Made by a program: the position numbers and the translations under genes. Positions 62,501 through 64,000 of a stretch of 64,000 bases of DNA are shown piece after piece. This stretch comes from Sphingobacterium alkalisoli (GTDB taxonomy: Bacteria; Bacteroidota; Bacteroidia; Sphingobacteriales; Sphingobacteriaceae), in NCBI RefSeq assembly GCF_005049105.1, contig NZ_SUKA01000006.1:248001-312000 (forward strand), in the 5' to 3' direction. The notes under the pieces were generated by a model that saw only the letters and a program-made list of their open reading frames with translations, did no database searches and was not told the origin of the DNA. Position 1 is the first letter of the stretch. Every line of letters begins with the position of its first letter.

Positions 62501-63999
62501 AACAGGTCATGCTTTTGTCTCAAAAATTAGCAGGCTTTTCAAAGGGTGATGCCGATGTATTACGGAAAGCAATGGGTAAGAAGCAAAAAGCGGTACTGGA
62601 TAAAATGAAACCTAAGTTTGTGGAACAAGCAGCAGAGAAGGGACATAATCCAAAGGTTCTAGAAAAGATCTGGACAGACTGGGAAGCTTTTGCATCGTAC
62701 GCCTTCAATAAATCGCACTCTACGTGCTATGCCTGGGTCGCCTATCAAACTGCATATCTAAAAGCCCATTATCCCGCAGAATATATGGCAGCTGTACTTT
62801 CCAATAATATGAATGATATTAAGCAGGTTACATTTTTCATGGAAGAATGCAAACGGATGGGATTACAGGTGCTAGGACCTGATGTAAATGAATCTCACTA
62901 TAAATTTACGGTAAATGAGCAGGGTGCGATACGATTTGGAATAGGTGCGGTAAAAGGAGTGGGTGCGGGTGCAGTAGATACTATTGTGCAGACTCGGGTT
63001 ACAAGTCCGTACAAATCGATTTTTGATTTTGCCAAAAGGATTGATCTGCGGGCAGCGAACAAAAAAGCCTTTGAGAGTTTAGCATATGGCGGCGGATTTG
63101 ACGGATTTACAGATACGCATCGGGCGCAGTATTTTTTCAGAGACGGGGATGGTTCTACAGGTATAGAGAAGGCCGTGAAATTTGGCCAGCGTTTTAAAGA
63201 AAATGAGCAGTCGGCTCAGGCAAGTTTATTTGGCGGCGGAGCGGCAGCCGACTTACCAGAACCTATTTTAACGCCTTGCCCGCAATGGGGACTGATTGAA
63301 AAACTGAAATACGAGAAAGATGTTATCGGAATTTATTTGACCAGCCATCCGTTGGATACCTATAAGTTTGAAATTAAGCACTTCTGCCAGAATAACGTAA
63401 CAGATCTACAGTTGATCAATAAAGTAAAGGCCTCTGAGGTTGAGCAAGAGGTATTGTTGGATTTCAATCGTATAAAAAATAAAGAAGTTATCATTGGTGG
63501 CATTATTGCCAGTGCTGCCCATAAAGTAGCGAAGTCAGGGAAACCATTTGGTTCCTTTATTCTTGAAGACTATTATGACTCATATGAAATTGCCGTTTTT
63601 GGGGAAGATTATGTCAAATTCAAAGGCTACTTGCAAGAAGGATATTTTGTGCAGGTAAGAGGTTTGGTTCAAGAACGCTTCAAGCAAGTGGGGAATTGGG
63701 GATTCGAGATGAAGAGCATTCAGCTGTTATCTGATCTCCGTGACAAGCTGGCGAAGAGTTTCACGATTCAGATTGCATTACACAAATTAAATAATAAGAT
63801 GGTAGATGAAATAAACAATCTGGTACAATCGACTGTAGACGAAACCAATCCGGCCAACTGCCAACTGAAGTTTAAGGTAATGGATGTACAGGATGAATTC
63901 GTGGTAGAAATGCCAGCCAAGTCGACGAGAATCCATATTACGAATGAGCTATTAGACGGGCTGGAGGAAATGGAAGGTGTCAATTATAGATTAAATTGA
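59581..63999 (+). CDS. dnaE: DNA polymerase III alpha subunit with N-terminal DnaQ-type exonuclease
   Basis: 1472 residues, ending 1 bp inside the window. Residues 1-190 are a DEDDh proofreading exonuclease with all acids present: Asp6 and Glu8 (FDTETTG), Asp105 (NIGFDLNI), His170 and Asp175 (AHNATADVEA). A PHP domain starts near 257 (HLHNHSQFS, ALTDHGNM), then the C-family polymerase with catalytic Asp685/Asp687 (PDIDIDFDDEGRG) and FNKSHSTCYAWVAYQTAYLK, and a C-terminal OB fold (IGGIIASAAHKV). Main replicative polymerase. Exonuclease and polymerase on one chain remove the need for a separate epsilon subunit. Confidence 0.95.
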   Translation: MYIIFDTETTGLPKRWDAPITDTDNWPRCIQIAWQLHDEMGNLIEHQDYLIKPDGFNIPYDSEKIHGISTELAEEQGVPLEEVLDKFNIALAKAKFVVGQNIGFDLNIMGSEYYRYGVQTTLNDKPILDTCTEVTAELLQLPGGRGGRYKLPNLTELHSYLFGVPFAEAHNATADVEATTRCFFELVRREVFKPEELQVDTGYFIEFRRENPVLIPTVGLQHVNLKAASDAIRSKNKEDVTHVVDHEAAAALKDAVFAHLHNHSQFSVLQSTISIGGLVSAAAKYNMPAVALTDHGNMMGAFHFVSRVIGHNKEVEARNQELTEAGKQPTEQIIKPIVGCEFYVCENRKDKSRKDNGYQVVLLAKNKSGYHNLAKMASVAYTEGFYYVPRIDRETIERYKEDIIVLSGNLQGEVPNKILNIGENQAEEALIWWKNLFGEDFYMEIMRHGQEDENRVNQSLIQLAQKHDVKLVATNNTYYLNKADAHAHDILLCVKDGEKLTTPVGRGRGFRFGMPNQEYYFKSPDEMKKAFADLPEAILNLQDVLAKIEIYALNRDVLLPKFEIPDKFQYAEDNEDGGKRGENAFLRHLTYVGAEKRYAEITAEIRERLDFELATIERTGYPGYFLIVQDFIAAARGMGVSVGPGRGSAAGSAVAYCLGITNLDPIQYDLLFERFLNPDRVSMPDIDIDFDDEGRGKVMQYVIDKYGASQVAQIITYGTMAAKSSIKDTARVLDLPLQDSNEIAKLIPNLKLSKIFSLEEKALKEVLRSDELEAVNKLKALAEGAGLEAETIKQARVLEGSMRNTGIHACGVIITPDDITNFVPVSLAKDSDLYVTQFDNSVVESAGLLKMDFLGLKTLTLIKDTVSNVKLRHGVALDPDEFPIDDLLTYELFQRGETIGVFQYESPGMQKYMKELKPTVFADLIAMNALYRPGPIEYIPSFIKRKHGIEPIIYDLEACEEYLKETYGITVYQEQVMLLSQKLAGFSKGDADVLRKAMGKKQKAVLDKMKPKFVEQAAEKGHNPKVLEKIWTDWEAFASYAFNKSHSTCYAWVAYQTAYLKAHYPAEYMAAVLSNNMNDIKQVTFFMEECKRMGLQVLGPDVNESHYKFTVNEQGAIRFGIGAVKGVGAGAVDTIVQTRVTSPYKSIFDFAKRIDLRAANKKAFESLAYGGGFDGFTDTHRAQYFFRDGDGSTGIEKAVKFGQRFKENEQSAQASLFGGGAAADLPEPILTPCPQWGLIEKLKYEKDVIGIYLTSHPLDTYKFEIKHFCQNNVTDLQLINKVKASEVEQEVLLDFNRIKNKEVIIGGIIASAAHKVAKSGKPFGSFILEDYYDSYEIAVFGEDYVKFKGYLQEGYFVQVRGLVQERFKQVGNWGFEMKSIQLLSDLRDKLAKSFTIQIALHKLNNKMVDEINNLVQSTVDETNPANCQLKFKVMDVQDEFVVEMPAKSTRIHITNELLDGLEEMEGVNYRLN

Positions 64000-64000
64000 T

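Overview
The window looks like a chromosomal segment of a member of the Bacteroidota, most probably Sphingobacteriaceae (Sphingobacterium/Pedobacter type). Evidence: promoters of the Bacteroidota form TTTG-N19..22-TAnnTTTG, general absence of strong Shine-Dalgarno sequences, Rhs proteins of the DUF6443 type, an S46 dipeptidyl peptidase (DPP11), DUF5606 and DUF4397 proteins, the futalosine route to menaquinone, a TonB-dependent receptor with a carboxypeptidase-like N-terminal domain, and a DnaE with an N-terminal proofreading exonuclease.

Positions 1-16,000 are an accessory island. Two large GC-richer Rhs/YD-repeat genes (1-3126 and 3174-6488) are followed by AT-rich toxin-tip and immunity DNA. 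The second Rhs protein ends in a DUF4258-like tip and is followed by a DUF2283 partner. Downstream lie orphan immunity-like genes, a 1.7-kb cassette present twice (8501-10205 and 13424-15129) that carries a fossil Rhs core between two immunity genes, and a displaced Rhs tip (10665-12044, Ntox44-like) with its own membrane-anchored immunity candidate. The displaced tip begins with 655 bp about 98% identical to the end of the active Rhs core, so tip exchange by homologous recombination is possible. The island is bordered by two divergent toxin-antitoxin modules of different families (15563-16952) that share a 131-bp promoter region with two palindromes.

Positions 17,000-33,300 return to ordinary genes: a membrane protein/LURP-one-like pair; an IR-bounded intergenic repeat; an aromatic aminotransferase-tyrA-GNAT operon; an MsbA-type ABC exporter; mqnE-phosphatase-mqnA for menaquinone; dpp11-DUF423-ClC on the minus strand; oxyR followed by a second, CBS-containing ClC gene; and riboflavin synthase.

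Positions 33,300-33,930 hold no protein gene. They carry two tandem short transcription units (consensus promoter, about 70 nt, intrinsic terminator) that look like small RNAs, the first with a perfect palindrome between its promoter elements, then tRNA-Arg(CCG).

Positions 33,980-37,350 form a histidine-rich metal-acquisition operon (His-rich small protein, ZnuD-like TonB receptor, His-rich lipoprotein) with a Zur-like palindrome at its promoter. Positions 37,365-64,000 are mostly housekeeping: xerD, an M16 protease, sbcCD, a SelW-like protein, an esterase, DUF5606, a cyclophilin, radC, smc, a DUF4397 lipoprotein, an outer-membrane D15-type barrel with an unexpected kinase-like N-terminal half, tRNA-Leu and tRNA-Gly, a glucoamylase-family protein, an OmpA lipoprotein and dnaE, which finishes at the window edge. 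Convergent gene pairs are generally separated by perfect 11-14 bp bidirectional terminator hairpins. No insertion sequence, CRISPR array or rRNA was seen.
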